Origin: Patulibacter sp.
GTDB taxonomy: Bacteria > Actinomycetota > Thermoleophilia > Solirubrobacterales > Solirubrobacteraceae
Length of the DNA: 39,737 nucleotides
Direction: 5' to 3'
Assembly (NCBI RefSeq): GCF_030655195.1
Contig: NZ_JAURWA010000040.1
Location: 1 to 39,737, forward strand
Part shown: positions 23,064 to 33,419 of the stretch, one piece after another
How positions within the stretch are numbered: position 1 is the first letter of the stretch
Layout: each line of letters opens with the position of its first letter
Notes under the pieces: model-generated
What the model was told of the DNA's origin: nothing
What the model saw: the letters and a program-made list of their open reading frames with translations, nothing else
The model's database searches: none
Translations under genes and position numbers: made by a program

Positions 23064-23792
23064 GTGCTGCGCGTGGCCACCTGGAACCTCTTCCACGGTC
23101 GCGCGGACCCGCCCGCCGGGCGTCCGCTGCTGCACGAGTTCGCCGTCGTGCTGGCGGGGTGGTCCTGGGACGTCGCGCTGCTGCAGGAGGTCCCGCCGTG
23201 GTGGCCGCCGCTGCTGGCGCGGGCCTGCGGGGCGCAGCACCGCACCGCTCCGACCTCGCGCAACGCGCTGCTGCCGGTCCGCCGCGCGATCGCCGCGCGC
23301 CGGCCGGACCTGCTGCGGAGCAACGGCGGGGGCAGCAACGCGATCCTCGTCCGCCCGCCGCTGACGATCACCGCCCACGGCCTCCGCCGGCTGCGGTGGC
23401 TGCCCGAGCGCCGGGTCGCGCACGCGGTCCGGCTCGGCGGGGTCGAGCGCCCGTCGGCCGACGGGCTCTGGGTCGGCAACGCCCACGGACAGAAGGGCGA
23501 GTGGGACGACGGACCTGGTCTGGAGCGCCCCCTCGCCGACCTGCGGACGGCGGTCGCCCGGCTGGAGGCGTGGGGCTCCGCCGACGCGCCGCTGCTGCTC
23601 GGCGGCGACCTGAACCTGCCGCGCGAGGCCGTCGCCGCGGCCCTGCCGGCCGGATGGACGCGGATCGCGACGAGCGGCCCGGACCACGTCGTGGGGCGCG
23701 GCCTGGAGGCCTCGGGCGACTCGTGGCGGCCGGCGCGGAGCACGCTGTCGGACCACGCCGCGCTGGTCGTCGACGTGGAGGACCGCCGGTAG
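23064..23792 (+). CDS. Endonuclease/exonuclease/phosphatase (EEP) family hydrolase
   Basis: A 242-residue metal-dependent phosphoesterase. The EEP landmarks are in order: VATWNLFHGR (4-13, Asn and His), LLQEV with the Mg-binding Glu (about 39-43), GNAHGQKGEWDD in the middle, GGDLNLP (about 176-182) and the terminal SDHAALVV with the Asp-His pair. The WNL-LQE-GDxN-SDH set indicates an active site; the substrate (DNA, phospholipid or sugar phosphate) is not predictable. No signal peptide is seen. GTG 23064 lies 6 nt after GAGGAT. Its TAG stop (23790-23792) is also the first half of the TAGGCT -10 hexamer of the next gene, so the two units are packed without any gap. Confidence 0.85.
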   Translation: MLRVATWNLFHGRADPPAGRPLLHEFAVVLAGWSWDVALLQEVPPWWPPLLARACGAQHRTAPTSRNALLPVRRAIAARRPDLLRSNGGGSNAILVRPPLTITAHGLRRLRWLPERRVAHAVRLGGVERPSADGLWVGNAHGQKGEWDDGPGLERPLADLRTAVARLEAWGSADAPLLLGGDLNLPREAVAAALPAGWTRIATSGPDHVVGRGLEASGDSWRPARSTLSDHAALVVDVEDRR

Positions 23793-23802
23793 GCTCCCGC
23801 CC
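23790..23802 (+). promoter_or_regulatory. -10 element formed by a stop codon
   Basis: TAGGCT (23790-23795) begins with the TAG stop of the upstream EEP gene and ends 7 nt before ATG 23803. The arrangement means the downstream leaderless gene has its core promoter inside the upstream coding end. Confidence 0.45.
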
Positions 23803-24255
23803 ATGACGTCGCCCACGGACCGCTTCCACCGCCGCTCGTTCCTGGGCGTCGCCGCGGTCGGGATCCTCGGCCTGACGGTCGCCGGCTGCGGCGGGGACGA
23901 CGAGTCCGCGACGACGGCGCCCGAGACCTCCGCCGCCGACCCCACGACGGAGGCCGCCCCGGCGGAGACCACGACCTCGGCCGACGCCGCGGGCGGCGAC
24001 GTCGTCGCCATCTCGATGAAGGACATCCAGTTCGTCCCGAAGGTCGCGACGGTGAAGGTCGGGCAGAAGGTCGTCTGGACGAACACCGAGGCGGTGCAGC
24101 ACGACGTCCGGGCGCTCGAGGGCGCGTCCTTCCAGTCCGAGCTCTTCGGCGAGGGCGGGACCTACGAGTGGACGCCGAAGAAGGCCGGCACGCTGGAGTA
24201 CGACTGCTCCGTGCACCCCGGCATGGTCGGCACGCTGAAGATCGTCGCGGCCTAG
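23803..24255 (+). CDS. Cupredoxin (plastocyanin-like) lipoprotein
   Basis: A 150-residue exported blue-copper electron carrier. The N-terminus has a twin-arginine-like HRRSFLG (9-15) followed by a hydrophobic stretch and the lipobox V-A-G-C29, so it is probably Tat-exported and lipid-anchored. A Thr/Ala/Glu-rich tether (30-65) separates it from the cupredoxin domain (66-150). Type 1 copper ligands are visible as H100 (VQHDV), C135, H138 and M141 in CSVHPGM. ATG 23803 is 7 nt after TAGGCT. Tat export fits a protein that folds around a metal before transport. The partner is unknown; no oxidase genes are in the window. Confidence 0.9.
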   Translation: MTSPTDRFHRRSFLGVAAVGILGLTVAGCGGDDESATTAPETSAADPTTEAAPAETTTSADAAGGDVVAISMKDIQFVPKVATVKVGQKVVWTNTEAVQHDVRALEGASFQSELFGEGGTYEWTPKKAGTLEYDCSVHPGMVGTLKIVAA

Positions 24256-24293
24256 GACCGGCGGGCGGGCGCGGGGCTCGCGACGGGGCCCGT

Positions 24294-24331
24294 CGGGCCG
24301 GTCGCGGCCCGGCGGGCCGGTCGCGGCCCGG
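24294..24331. terminator. Tandem duplicated 19-bp hairpin between convergent genes
   Basis: A 19-bp sequence (CGGGCCGGTCGCGGCCCGG) occurs twice in perfect tandem (24294-24312, 24313-24331). Each copy folds as CGGGCCG-GTCG-CGGCCCG. It ends next to the stop of the leftward gene (24332), 39 bp after the cupredoxin stop. The likely role is a bidirectional terminator with a recent duplication. Confidence 0.65.
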
Positions 24332-24823
24332 CTACCTGCCCCAGAGCAGCCCGAACCCCTGGATCGCGCGGACGGCGCGGTCGCTGACCGTGCCGGCCTG
24401 GGGCAGCACGCCCAGCTGGACCGCCGCGGCGTAGCGGTCGGCGAAGAGGCGGGCGCGGTGGACCCGGTGGGCCGTCGCGTCGAGCTCCAGGACGAGCATG
24501 CCGTGGACGTGCAGGAACCGGTCCGTCGCCGGGACCCCGCCGAGCGGCTCGGTGTGGTTGCCGACGACCCGCATCGGGAGCGCCACGATGCGATCGCCGT
24601 CGTGCAGCGCCGGGCCCGTGGTCTCGAACGAGACGTCGGGGAACGCCGACCAGACCAGCGCCAGGTGGTCGGCGACCTGGTCCGGGCCGATCAGCGCGGC
24701 GGGGGCGAACGCGTCCTCGTAGTGGACGTCGTGGGTCACGAGCGCCGCGACGGCCTGCCGGTCGCGGCTGCCCAGCGTCCGCACCACCCGCACCTGCAGG
24801 GCCTCGCCGTCGATCTGCGTCAT
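24332..24823 (-). CDS. SnoaL-like / NTF2-fold protein
   Basis: A 163-residue soluble protein. The layout is that of the SnoaL-like polyketide-cyclase group: helix VRTLGSRDRQAVAALVTHDVHYEDAF (14-39), IGPDQVADHLALVWSAFPDVSFE (45-67), and strands ending FLHVHGMLVLELD (103-115). This fold serves as a cyclase, isomerase, hydrolase or binding protein, so substrate and reaction are unknown. ATG 24823 lies 6 nt after GATGAT (reverse strand 24830-24835), without a Shine-Dalgarno sequence. It is transcribed leftward and is probably monocistronic. The upstream side (24824-24917) carries terminator-like repeats behind thiG. Confidence 0.78.
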   Translation of the reverse strand: MTQIDGEALQVRVVRTLGSRDRQAVAALVTHDVHYEDAFAPAALIGPDQVADHLALVWSAFPDVSFETTGPALHDGDRIVALPMRVVGNHTEPLGGVPATDRFLHVHGMLVLELDATAHRVHRARLFADRYAAAVQLGVLPQAGTVSDRAVRAIQGFGLLWGR

Positions 24824-24839
24824 GGGCGGATCATCGCGG

Positions 24840-24914
24840 GTCCGGGCGTCCGGGTCGTCCGGGTCGCGGCCCGGCCCCCGGCGGACGGGACGGCGGGCCC
24901 GGTGCGCGGGCCGC
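24840..24914 (-). terminator. GTCCGGG tandem repeat and hairpin behind thiG
   Basis: GTCCGGG occurs three times at 24840-24862 with about a 9-bp period. GCGGCCCG (24866-24873) pairs with CGGGCCGC (24907-24914), just after the thiG stop. A terminator role is inferred from position. Confidence 0.4.
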
Positions 24915-24917
24915 GGC

Positions 24918-28138
<3,221 letters not shown>

Positions 28139-28186
28139 GGGCCGCCGCGGCCGCCACCCGCCGGGCGCGACGGGCCCGAGCGACGG

Positions 28187-28224
28187 GGCGCCGCCGGCAT
28201 GGCCTGGCGCCGCCGGCGTGGTCT
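28187..28224. repeat. 19-bp tandem repeat just upstream of the M48-like promoter
   Basis: GGCGCCGCCGGCATGGCCT (28187-28205) and GGCGCCGCCGGCGTGGTCT (28206-28224) differ at two positions. A third GGCG begins after them. The -10 TAGCCT of the next gene starts at 28244, so the repeat lies at and above its -35. It may bind a regulator or simply be a slippage product. Confidence 0.5.
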
Positions 28225-28256
28225 GGCGTTTACCACCGGCAGGTAGCCTCGGGCCG

Positions 28257-29261
28257 ATGAGCGGCGACGACGACCTCCCCGTCCCCGGCTACCGGCTCAA
28301 GGAGCTGGATCCCCAGATCCTCCGCCACCCCGCCGACCGGGCCGCGACCGCCGCGCTGGGGTCGATCCCCGGGATCGACACGATCGTCCGGCGGCTCAGC
28401 GAGATGGGCTACGAGCGGGCCCTGCGCCAGAACCTGCTCGCGTCGGCGGTGCGCCTCTCGCAGCAGCAGCTGCCCGACGTCTACGACCTCCACCGCAGCG
28501 CGTACACGACGCTGGACCTGGCGCGGACGCCGGAGCTGTACCTCGCGGCGTTCCCGACGTCCAACGCGGTGACGATCGGCTCGAGCGACCCGCTCGTGCT
28601 CGTCCACTCGCAGCTCATCGACCAGCTCGACGCGCCCCAGCAGCGCGTCGTCTTCGCGCACGAGGCCGCGCACGTGCTCTGCGACCACGTCCTCTACGGG
28701 ACGGTCCTGCAGATCATCCTCAGCATGGGCGGCAGCGTCCTGAACAAGTCGCTGCCGACCGCCCTGCCGCTGATGGCGGTGAAGAACGCGCTGCTCGAGT
28801 GGTCGCGCGCGGCCGAGCTGACGTCGGACCGCGTCGCCGCGCTCGTCGTCCAGGACCCGCTGCTCGTGTGCCGCACGCTGCTGTCGATCTCGGCCGGCAC
28901 CGCCGCGGACCGCCTCGACCTCGGGGCGTTCCTCGCGCAGGCCGACGACTACGGCAAGCAGAGCCGTGGGCTCGGCCTGCGGACGAAGCTCAACCTGGAG
29001 CTCGGCTCGACGCACCCGCTCTCCGTCCGGCGCGCGCACGAGCTCATGGCCTGGGTCAAGAGCGGCGACTACGACCGGATCCGCGACGGGGTCTACCCCA
29101 GGCGCGGCGAGGAGGATCCGGACGTCCGCGCCGAGGCGCGCGCCGCGGCGGACCACTACCGCGAGCGGTTCCAGGGGGCGTTCAAGGACGTCGCCGGGCA
29201 GGCCGAGGGCGCCGCGAAGACCGTCACGGACTGGCTGAACAAGAACCTCGGGGACCGGTAG
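28257..29261 (+). CDS. M48-like zinc metallopeptidase without membrane helices
   Basis: A 334-residue predicted peptidase. The zinc site is H135-E-A-A-H139 (FAHEAAHVLCDH), and the third ligand is E187 in AAELTSDRVA, matching the M48 ExxxD helix. Residues 145-175 are moderately hydrophobic (LQIILSMGGSVL, LPTALPLMAVKNALL), but no clear signal peptide exists. A helical C-terminal tail with repeated Ala/Gly/Lys (about 300-334) could be amphipathic. Such soluble or peripheral M48 proteins are common and mostly uncharacterised in actinobacteria. ATG 28257 follows TAGCCT (28244-28249) by 7 nt. It is probably monocistronic, as tandem repeats follow the stop. Confidence 0.85.
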   Translation: MSGDDDLPVPGYRLKELDPQILRHPADRAATAALGSIPGIDTIVRRLSEMGYERALRQNLLASAVRLSQQQLPDVYDLHRSAYTTLDLARTPELYLAAFPTSNAVTIGSSDPLVLVHSQLIDQLDAPQQRVVFAHEAAHVLCDHVLYGTVLQIILSMGGSVLNKSLPTALPLMAVKNALLEWSRAAELTSDRVAALVVQDPLLVCRTLLSISAGTAADRLDLGAFLAQADDYGKQSRGLGLRTKLNLELGSTHPLSVRRAHELMAWVKSGDYDRIRDGVYPRRGEEDPDVRAEARAAADHYRERFQGAFKDVAGQAEGAAKTVTDWLNKNLGDR

Positions 29262-29265
29262 CAGC

Positions 29266-29355
29266 GGGACCTCGGGGCCGGCGGGGCGGGATTCCGAGGC
29301 CGGCGGGTCGGGACCTCGAGGGCCGGCGGGTCGGGACCTCGAGGGCCGGCGGGGC
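29266..29355. repeat. Four-copy 22-23-bp tandem repeat after the M48-like gene
   Basis: Units begin at 29266, 29288, 29310 and 29333, with consensus GGGACCTCGAGGGCCGGCGGGTC. A partial fifth unit starts at 29356. The array begins 4 nt after the stop codon and ends about 30 bp before the next promoter. CTCGAGGGCCGG segments can pair between units, so a terminator or mRNA 3'-end role is possible. Copy number may vary among strains. Confidence 0.7.
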
Positions 29356-29387
29356 GCGGACCTCTTCCCGGCGGACGCCTCCGGGCG

Positions 29388-29474
29388 TACGCTGTCCCTG
29401 GCCCGGAACGGCGACCCGACCGCCGGGCCCCGCTCGTCGTCCGGCGCGCGGCCCACCGCCCCGGAGAGGTCCAG
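29388..29474 (+). promoter_or_regulatory. -10 TACGCT and leader of the secreted 258-aa protein
   Basis: TACGCT at 29388-29393 implies a start of transcription near 29400. The leader would be about 75 nt and ends in GGAGAGG (29463-29469), a good Shine-Dalgarno sequence 5 nt before ATG 29475. Confidence 0.45.
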
Positions 29475-30251
29475 ATGCGCCCACGCCCAGCCGTCCACCG
29501 CGTCGCCGCCCGAGCGTCGCTCGCGACGACCGTCGCGGTCCTCGCCGCCACCGCGGTCCCCGCGCCCGCCGCGGCGAAGACGCGCCACGCGCCGTGCCCG
29601 ACGGCCGGCACGACCCTGTACCGCTCCTCGAAGTACGACCTCGTCGGCCTGCGCGTCTACCGGGTCGGCACGGCGCTGCGTTCCTGCACGCGGTCGACGG
29701 GGAAGCGCCGGCGCATCCGCTCCCTCGGCGTCTGGACGCCGGCCACGAAGGTCGCTGTCGGCGGCGGGTTCCTCGCCTGGACGACCCGCGGGACGGCCGC
29801 CGACGGGACGGCCGCCGACACGGTCCGCACCACGAACGTCCCGACGGGCAGGCGCGCCCTGACCGTCACGCGGACCGCCGTCGCCACGGGCCCGACGATC
29901 CCCGCGACGCCCGACACCGTCGTCGCCCTGCAGACGGACGGCCTGGCCACGGCGTGGGTCACCACGGGCGGGCGGCTCGCGGTGGCGGTGGCCCTCCCGA
30001 AACTCGTTCCCCCGACGGAGCCCGACGAGAACCCGGTCTTCCACGACGGCGCGATCTACGCGGTCCGGGACGTCGGGGCCGCCCTGGCCCCCGCCCTCGC
30101 GAAGGGCATCACGTTCGTGGACGCGAGCGAGACGGACGACTGCGGCGGGACGATCAGCCGCATCCTCCGCATCCCCGCGGTCGGCGACGCCCCGGCCGGG
30201 GTCTTCGAGTACCTCCGGCAGGCCGCGAAGCCGTCGAAGGGGTGCAACTGA
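29475..30251 (+). CDS. Secreted protein, unknown function
   Basis: A 258-residue exported protein. The signal peptide spans about residues 1-34 (VAARASLATTVAVLAATAVPAPAAA|K), with an Arg-rich n-region. The mature part has four Cys residues: one near 41, one near 70, one in ETDDCGG, and one next-to-last in KGCN. They could form two disulfides. Strand-like repeats (VAVGGGFLAWTTRG, VVALQTDGLATAWVTTGG) suggest a small beta-propeller or beta-sandwich related in style to the secreted proteins at 6.4-10 kb. I do not recognise a family. GGAGAGG at 29463-29469 sets the start at ATG 29475. It is convergent with thiS; the two stops are 15 bp apart with no terminator between them. Confidence 0.75.
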   Translation: MRPRPAVHRVAARASLATTVAVLAATAVPAPAAAKTRHAPCPTAGTTLYRSSKYDLVGLRVYRVGTALRSCTRSTGKRRRIRSLGVWTPATKVAVGGGFLAWTTRGTAADGTAADTVRTTNVPTGRRALTVTRTAVATGPTIPATPDTVVALQTDGLATAWVTTGGRLAVAVALPKLVPPTEPDENPVFHDGAIYAVRDVGAALAPALAKGITFVDASETDDCGGTISRILRIPAVGDAPAGVFEYLRQAAKPSKGCN

Positions 30252-30266
30252 CGGCGGGCGGGAGCC

Positions 30267-30482
30267 TCAGCCGCCCTGCATCGCGACGAGCACCTCGACG
30301 TGCTCCCCCGCGACGAGGGACCGCGCCGACCACGTGCCGCGCGGCACCACCTCGCCCGCGATCGCGACGGCCACCCCGCGGCCGTCCTCGGGCAGGCCGA
30401 GGTCGACGACGAGCTCGGTGACGGAGCGGCCCGCGGCCTCGCGGGGCTCACCGTTGACGTGGACGGTGGCGGTCTCAGGCAC
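30267..30482 (-). CDS. thiS: Sulfur-carrier protein ThiS
   Basis: A 71-residue beta-grasp protein that carries sulfur as a C-terminal thiocarboxylate to thiazole synthase. The required terminal Gly-Gly is present (VAMQGG). The N-terminal VHVNGEPRE strand pair and VTELVVDLGL helix match the family. GTG 30482 overlaps the end of thiO by 8 nt, so translation is almost certainly coupled to thiO. Low-complexity content is small and the length is normal. thiG, its client, is 4.5 kb away. A ThiF adenylyltransferase was not found in the window. Confidence 0.93.
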   Translation of the reverse strand: MPETATVHVNGEPREAAGRSVTELVVDLGLPEDGRGVAVAIAGEVVPRGTWSARSLVAGEHVEVLVAMQGG

Positions 30483-31794
30483 GGGCGTCCTCCGGGACGG
30501 GCGGGTGAGGGGGAGCGGGCGCGATGGCGGGAACTCCGGCGACGGGCGCGGCGGCGAGCACCTCGCCCGACGGCGGCGATGCGGGCGGGTGCGGACCGTC
30601 CGCCGGCCTGCCGCCCGGGTCCGCGACCGCGAACCGGCGCGGATCGACCAGCGACGCGACGCGCTCGTCGGCCGGGGTCCGCGGCGTCCCGGTCAGCGCG
30701 TCGGCGAGCAGGACGCCCGTCAGCGGCGCGAGCAGGACGCCGTTGCGGTGATGGCCGGTCGCCCACCACAGCCCGTCGACACCCGCCGCCGGCCCGATCA
30801 CCGGCAGCGCGTCGGGGGTCGTCGGGCGCAGGCCGGCCAGGGTCTCCTCGACCTCGAGGTCCAGCAGCCCGGGGACGAGCTCGAAGCCGTCGCGGAGCAG
30901 CTCGTGCAGCGCCCACGCCGTCGTGGCGACGTCGAAGCCGCGCTCCTCCGTCGTCGCGCCGAGGACGTAGCGCCCGTCGTCCCGCGGCACGAGGTAGCCG
31001 TGACCGAAGCGCAGGACCCGCTCGACGAGCCCCGGCCCGGACGGGTCGCGCAGCACGAGCAGCTGCCCCTTGACCGGCCGCACGGGCACGCGCGCCCCGT
31101 CGGGCAGCCCGCCGACCGGACGGGCGCCCGTGGCCAGGACGACCGCGCCCGCGCGCAGCACCCCAGCGTCGGCCAGGAGCGCGCCCGTCGCACGCGACCC
31201 GCCGCCGGCGACGTCCTCGAGCAGCACCCGCTCGACGGCGACCGCCGTGACTTCGACCCCGTGCTCCGGCAGGCCGGCCACGAGCGCCGCGACGACCCGG
31301 CGGGGGTCGACGGCCAGGTCGCCCGGCACCGACAGGGCACCGCGCAGCGTCGGGGCGAGCGCCGGCTCGAGTCTGCGGGCGGCGCTCGGCAGGAGCCGCT
31401 CGACCGGCAGTCCGAAGCGCCCGCAGACCTCGCTGAACCGCGTCAGCGCCTCGGCCTCGTCACGGTCGCGGGCCAGGGCCAGGGTGCCCGCGGCGTGCAG
31501 GGGGACGTCGACGCCGGACGCCGCGGCCAGCGTCGCCGCGAACGCGGGCCAGCGGTCCAGGCCCGCCCGGCCGACGAGGAGGTGGGCGGGGTCGTCCGGC
31601 TCGGCCTCCGTCACCGGGGCGAGCATCCCGGCGGCCACGCGCGAGGTCCCCGACCCCGGGGCCGCGGGATCGACCACCCGGACCGACGCACCGCGGCGCG
31701 CCAGCTCGAGCGCCACCGGCAGACCGGCGAGCCCGGCCCCGACGACGAGCACGTCGGTCGAGCGGTCGGCGGGGAGGGCGGAGGGAGCGGGCAC
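30475..31794 (-). CDS. thiO: Glycine oxidase ThiO (FAD-dependent)
   Basis: A 439-residue flavoprotein that oxidises glycine to the iminoacetate (dehydroglycine) used by ThiG. The FAD-binding motif VLVVGAGLAGLPVALELARRGASVRVVD begins about 15 residues in. The substrate/FAD domain includes GHGYLVPRDDGRYVLGATTEERGFD, PTTPDALPVIGPA and the final WATGHHRNGVLLAPLTG. A Pro/Ala-rich C-terminal tail of about 60 residues follows. The start is uncertain. ATG 31815 lies in the loop of a TPP-aptamer arm, and I prefer GTG 31794, just past the aptamer. GTG 31752 would also keep the fold. It overlaps thiS, and regulation by thiamine pyrophosphate is predicted. Confidence 0.9.
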   Translation of the reverse strand: MPAPSALPADRSTDVLVVGAGLAGLPVALELARRGASVRVVDPAAPGSGTSRVAAGMLAPVTEAEPDDPAHLLVGRAGLDRWPAFAATLAAASGVDVPLHAAGTLALARDRDEAEALTRFSEVCGRFGLPVERLLPSAARRLEPALAPTLRGALSVPGDLAVDPRRVVAALVAGLPEHGVEVTAVAVERVLLEDVAGGGSRATGALLADAGVLRAGAVVLATGARPVGGLPDGARVPVRPVKGQLLVLRDPSGPGLVERVLRFGHGYLVPRDDGRYVLGATTEERGFDVATTAWALHELLRDGFELVPGLLDLEVEETLAGLRPTTPDALPVIGPAAGVDGLWWATGHHRNGVLLAPLTGVLLADALTGTPRTPADERVASLVDPRRFAVADPGGRPADGPHPPASPPSGEVLAAAPVAGVPAIAPAPPHPPVPEDARA

Positions 31795-31797
31795 GGG

Positions 31798-31882
31798 CGT
31801 GTCGCGCGCCCGCATGACCGGGCGGCTCGGCGGTCGGGGACGGCGTCGTCCCCCTCTCAGCCCGGACGGGCTCCCGCCACGG
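31798..31882 (-). promoter_or_regulatory. Divergent TPP riboswitch upstream of thiO
   Basis: Reading the reverse strand: a P3-like stem GCCC-GTCC-GGGC runs directly into the thi-box core CTGAGA (31855-31860), followed by a GGGGAC/GTCCCC stem. The second arm is GAGCC-GC-CCCG-GTCATG-CGGG, in the place of GAACCTGATCCGGGTCATGCCGG. GGCGG pairs with CCGCC to form P2, and CGTG pairs with CACG to form P1. A -10-like TACGAT lies at 31895-31900, so transcription would start just before the aptamer. The pyrophosphate-sensing arm is shorter by about three nucleotides than the usual actinobacterial form, so it may be weak or altered. The ATG in its loop overlaps the earliest possible thiO start, suggesting translational control. 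Confidence 0.68.
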
Positions 31883-32004
31883 ATGGCTCCGCCGATCGTA
31901 CCTCGCGCGGACCGCCCGGCCACGCACCGCCGTCGATCCCGGCCCCGCCGCGCGCCGCCTCGACCCGCGCCATTCCGCGTGCCCGGCTGGCACACTCCCC
32001 GCCC
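31816..32004. promoter_or_regulatory. Divergent control region, thiO / thiE
   Basis: The leftward unit has TACGAT (reverse strand 31895-31900) plus the TPP aptamer. The rightward unit has CACACT (31991-31996), 8 nt before ATG 32005, and no leader. thiE therefore lacks riboswitch control in this arrangement, whereas thiO-thiS has it. Confidence 0.45.
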
Positions 32005-32673
32005 ATGACCCCCGAGGAGCGCCGCGCGCGCTTTTCCGCCGTCCACCTGTACCTCGTGGCGCCGCTGGTGACGGACGGCCGGACGCTCCTCGACATCGCC
32101 ACCCACGCGGTCGCCGGCGGCGTCGACGCCATCCAGCTGCGCGACAAGATCGCGACGGACGCCGAGCTCGTCGCCGGCCTGCGCGGCCTGCGGCAGCTGT
32201 GCGACATCACCGGCACGCTGCTGGTGCTGAACGACCGCCCCGACCTGGCGGTCGCCGGGGGCGCCGACGCGGTGCACGTCGGCCAGGACGACGTCCCGGT
32301 CGACGAGGCACGCGGCATCGTCGGCGAGGACCTCCTGATCGGCCTGTCGACGCACTCGAAGGGCCAGATCGACCTCGCCCACGTCGGCGGTGCGTCCGGC
32401 GACCCGGAGGCGGTCCCCGACCACATCGGGGTCGGGCCGATCCACGACACGCCGACGAAGGCCGGCGCGAAGGCGGTCGGGGTCGACCTGATCCCGCACG
32501 CCGCGGCGGGCGAGCTGCCGTTCGTCGCGATCGGCGGGATCGACGCGCAGACGATCCACGCGGTGCTCAAGGCCGGCGCCCCGCGCGTGGCCGTCGTCCG
32601 CGCGATCGCCGAAGCGGACGACCCGCGCGCGGCGGCCTCGCTGCTGCGCGGCGCCGTCGACGCCCGCCGCTGA
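32005..32673 (+). CDS. thiE: Thiamine phosphate synthase
   Basis: A 222-residue TIM-barrel enzyme that couples the pyrimidine and thiazole phosphates to form thiamine phosphate. Family motifs in order: LYLVAPL (about 16-22), IQLRDK (45-50), LVLNDRPDLAVAGGADAVHVGQDD (73-96), GLSTHS (113-118), HIGVGPIHDTPTKAGA (about 140-155) and FVAIGGI (about 173-179) for phosphate binding. The length is normal. ATG 32005 is 8 nt after CACACT and lacks a Shine-Dalgarno sequence. It is divergent from thiO. Together with thiO, thiS and thiG in the window, it covers the thiazole branch and the joining step; thiC, thiD and thiF are not in view. Confidence 0.95.
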   Translation: MTPEERRARFSAVHLYLVAPLVTDGRTLLDIATHAVAGGVDAIQLRDKIATDAELVAGLRGLRQLCDITGTLLVLNDRPDLAVAGGADAVHVGQDDVPVDEARGIVGEDLLIGLSTHSKGQIDLAHVGGASGDPEAVPDHIGVGPIHDTPTKAGAKAVGVDLIPHAAAGELPFVAIGGIDAQTIHAVLKAGAPRVAVVRAIAEADDPRAAASLLRGAVDARR

Positions 32674-32722
32674 CCGGCCCCGGCGCCCCGCGGCGGCGCG
32701 GCGCCCGGCATGATGGGTGGCC

Positions 32723-33337
32723 ATGGCCGATCGCAAGCGCAAGCGCAAGCGCACCGGGCAGGGCGCGACGGGGCAGGCCTCCGCCCGCACCGCCCCGCGC
32801 CCCGCGGCCCCGAAGGCCGATCCGTCGGCGGCCCGGTCGGCCGCTCCTGCGGCCGGCGGGGGCGACGCGATGAAGCGCGGCTACGCGAAGGCCGAGCTGA
32901 AGAACATCGCGGCCCGCGAGGCGCTCCAGCCCATCGGCCCGGAGAACCGCCCGCGGATCGTCCTGATCGCCTGCGCGTGGCTGCTGCTGGCGTGCGTCAG
33001 CCTGGTGGTCTCGATCGTCACCGCCGACGGCGACGGCGTCGTCGGCCAGCGCTTCGGCAACGCCCTCATGCTGGCGGTCGTCCTGGTGGCGATCTGGGGC
33101 ACGTACCGCCTGCGGCCCTGGGCGATCCTCGGCGCCCAGACCCTCTTCGCCCTGGCGTTCGTCTTCACCGTGCTCGCCGCCGTCTTCTCGGACAAGATCC
33201 TGCTGTCGCTCGGCCTTGCCGCGAGCGCCCTCATCACGGGCTGGATCTTCTACCGGATGATCAACGTCATGGCGCGCGTGCAGAAGATGGAGCTGCAGCG
33301 CCGGGGCGAGATCGGGACGCCCGCGTCGCGCGGCTGA
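32723..33337 (+). CDS. Membrane protein with a basic N-terminal tail, unknown function
   Basis: A 204-residue protein. The N-terminus is strongly basic (ADRKRKRKRTGQ) and then Ala/Pro-rich to about residue 48. Four hydrophobic helices follow in residues about 78-182 (IVLIACAWLLLACVSLVVSIV; ALMLAVVLVAIWGTY; LFALAFVFTVLAAVF; LGLAASALITGWIFY). The short C-terminal tail ends in QRRGEIGTPASRG. By position it may be a partner of the adjacent LpdA gene, but nothing shows this. ATG 32723 is 8 nt after CATGAT (32709-32714); the GTG at 32717 would be too close to that hexamer. I do not recognise the family. Confidence 0.75.
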   Translation: MADRKRKRKRTGQGATGQASARTAPRPAAPKADPSAARSAAPAAGGGDAMKRGYAKAELKNIAAREALQPIGPENRPRIVLIACAWLLLACVSLVVSIVTADGDGVVGQRFGNALMLAVVLVAIWGTYRLRPWAILGAQTLFALAFVFTVLAAVFSDKILLSLGLAASALITGWIFYRMINVMARVQKMELQRRGEIGTPASRG

Positions 33338-33374
33338 GATCGCCCGGCGGGACGGGCGATCCGGGTCGGATCGG

Positions 33375-33419
33375 TAGGGTCGGAAGGGCACTTCGCAAGC
33401 AACGCAGGAAGCGTCCTCC
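33375..33419 (+). promoter_or_regulatory. -10 TAGGGT and leader of lpdA
   Basis: TAGGGT at 33375-33380 implies a leader of about 33 nt. AGGA (33406-33409) lies about 10 nt before ATG 33420, so this gene is SD-led rather than leaderless. Confidence 0.4.

Noticed and set aside
29266..29355. Possible CRISPR array from the 22-23-bp units
   Set aside because: The units are directly abutting with no spacers, so this is an ordinary tandem repeat.
31816..32004. A second TPP riboswitch for thiE
   Set aside because: The -10-like CACACT lies 8 nt before the thiE ATG, leaving no room for a leader, and no CTGAGA core is present on the plus strand.
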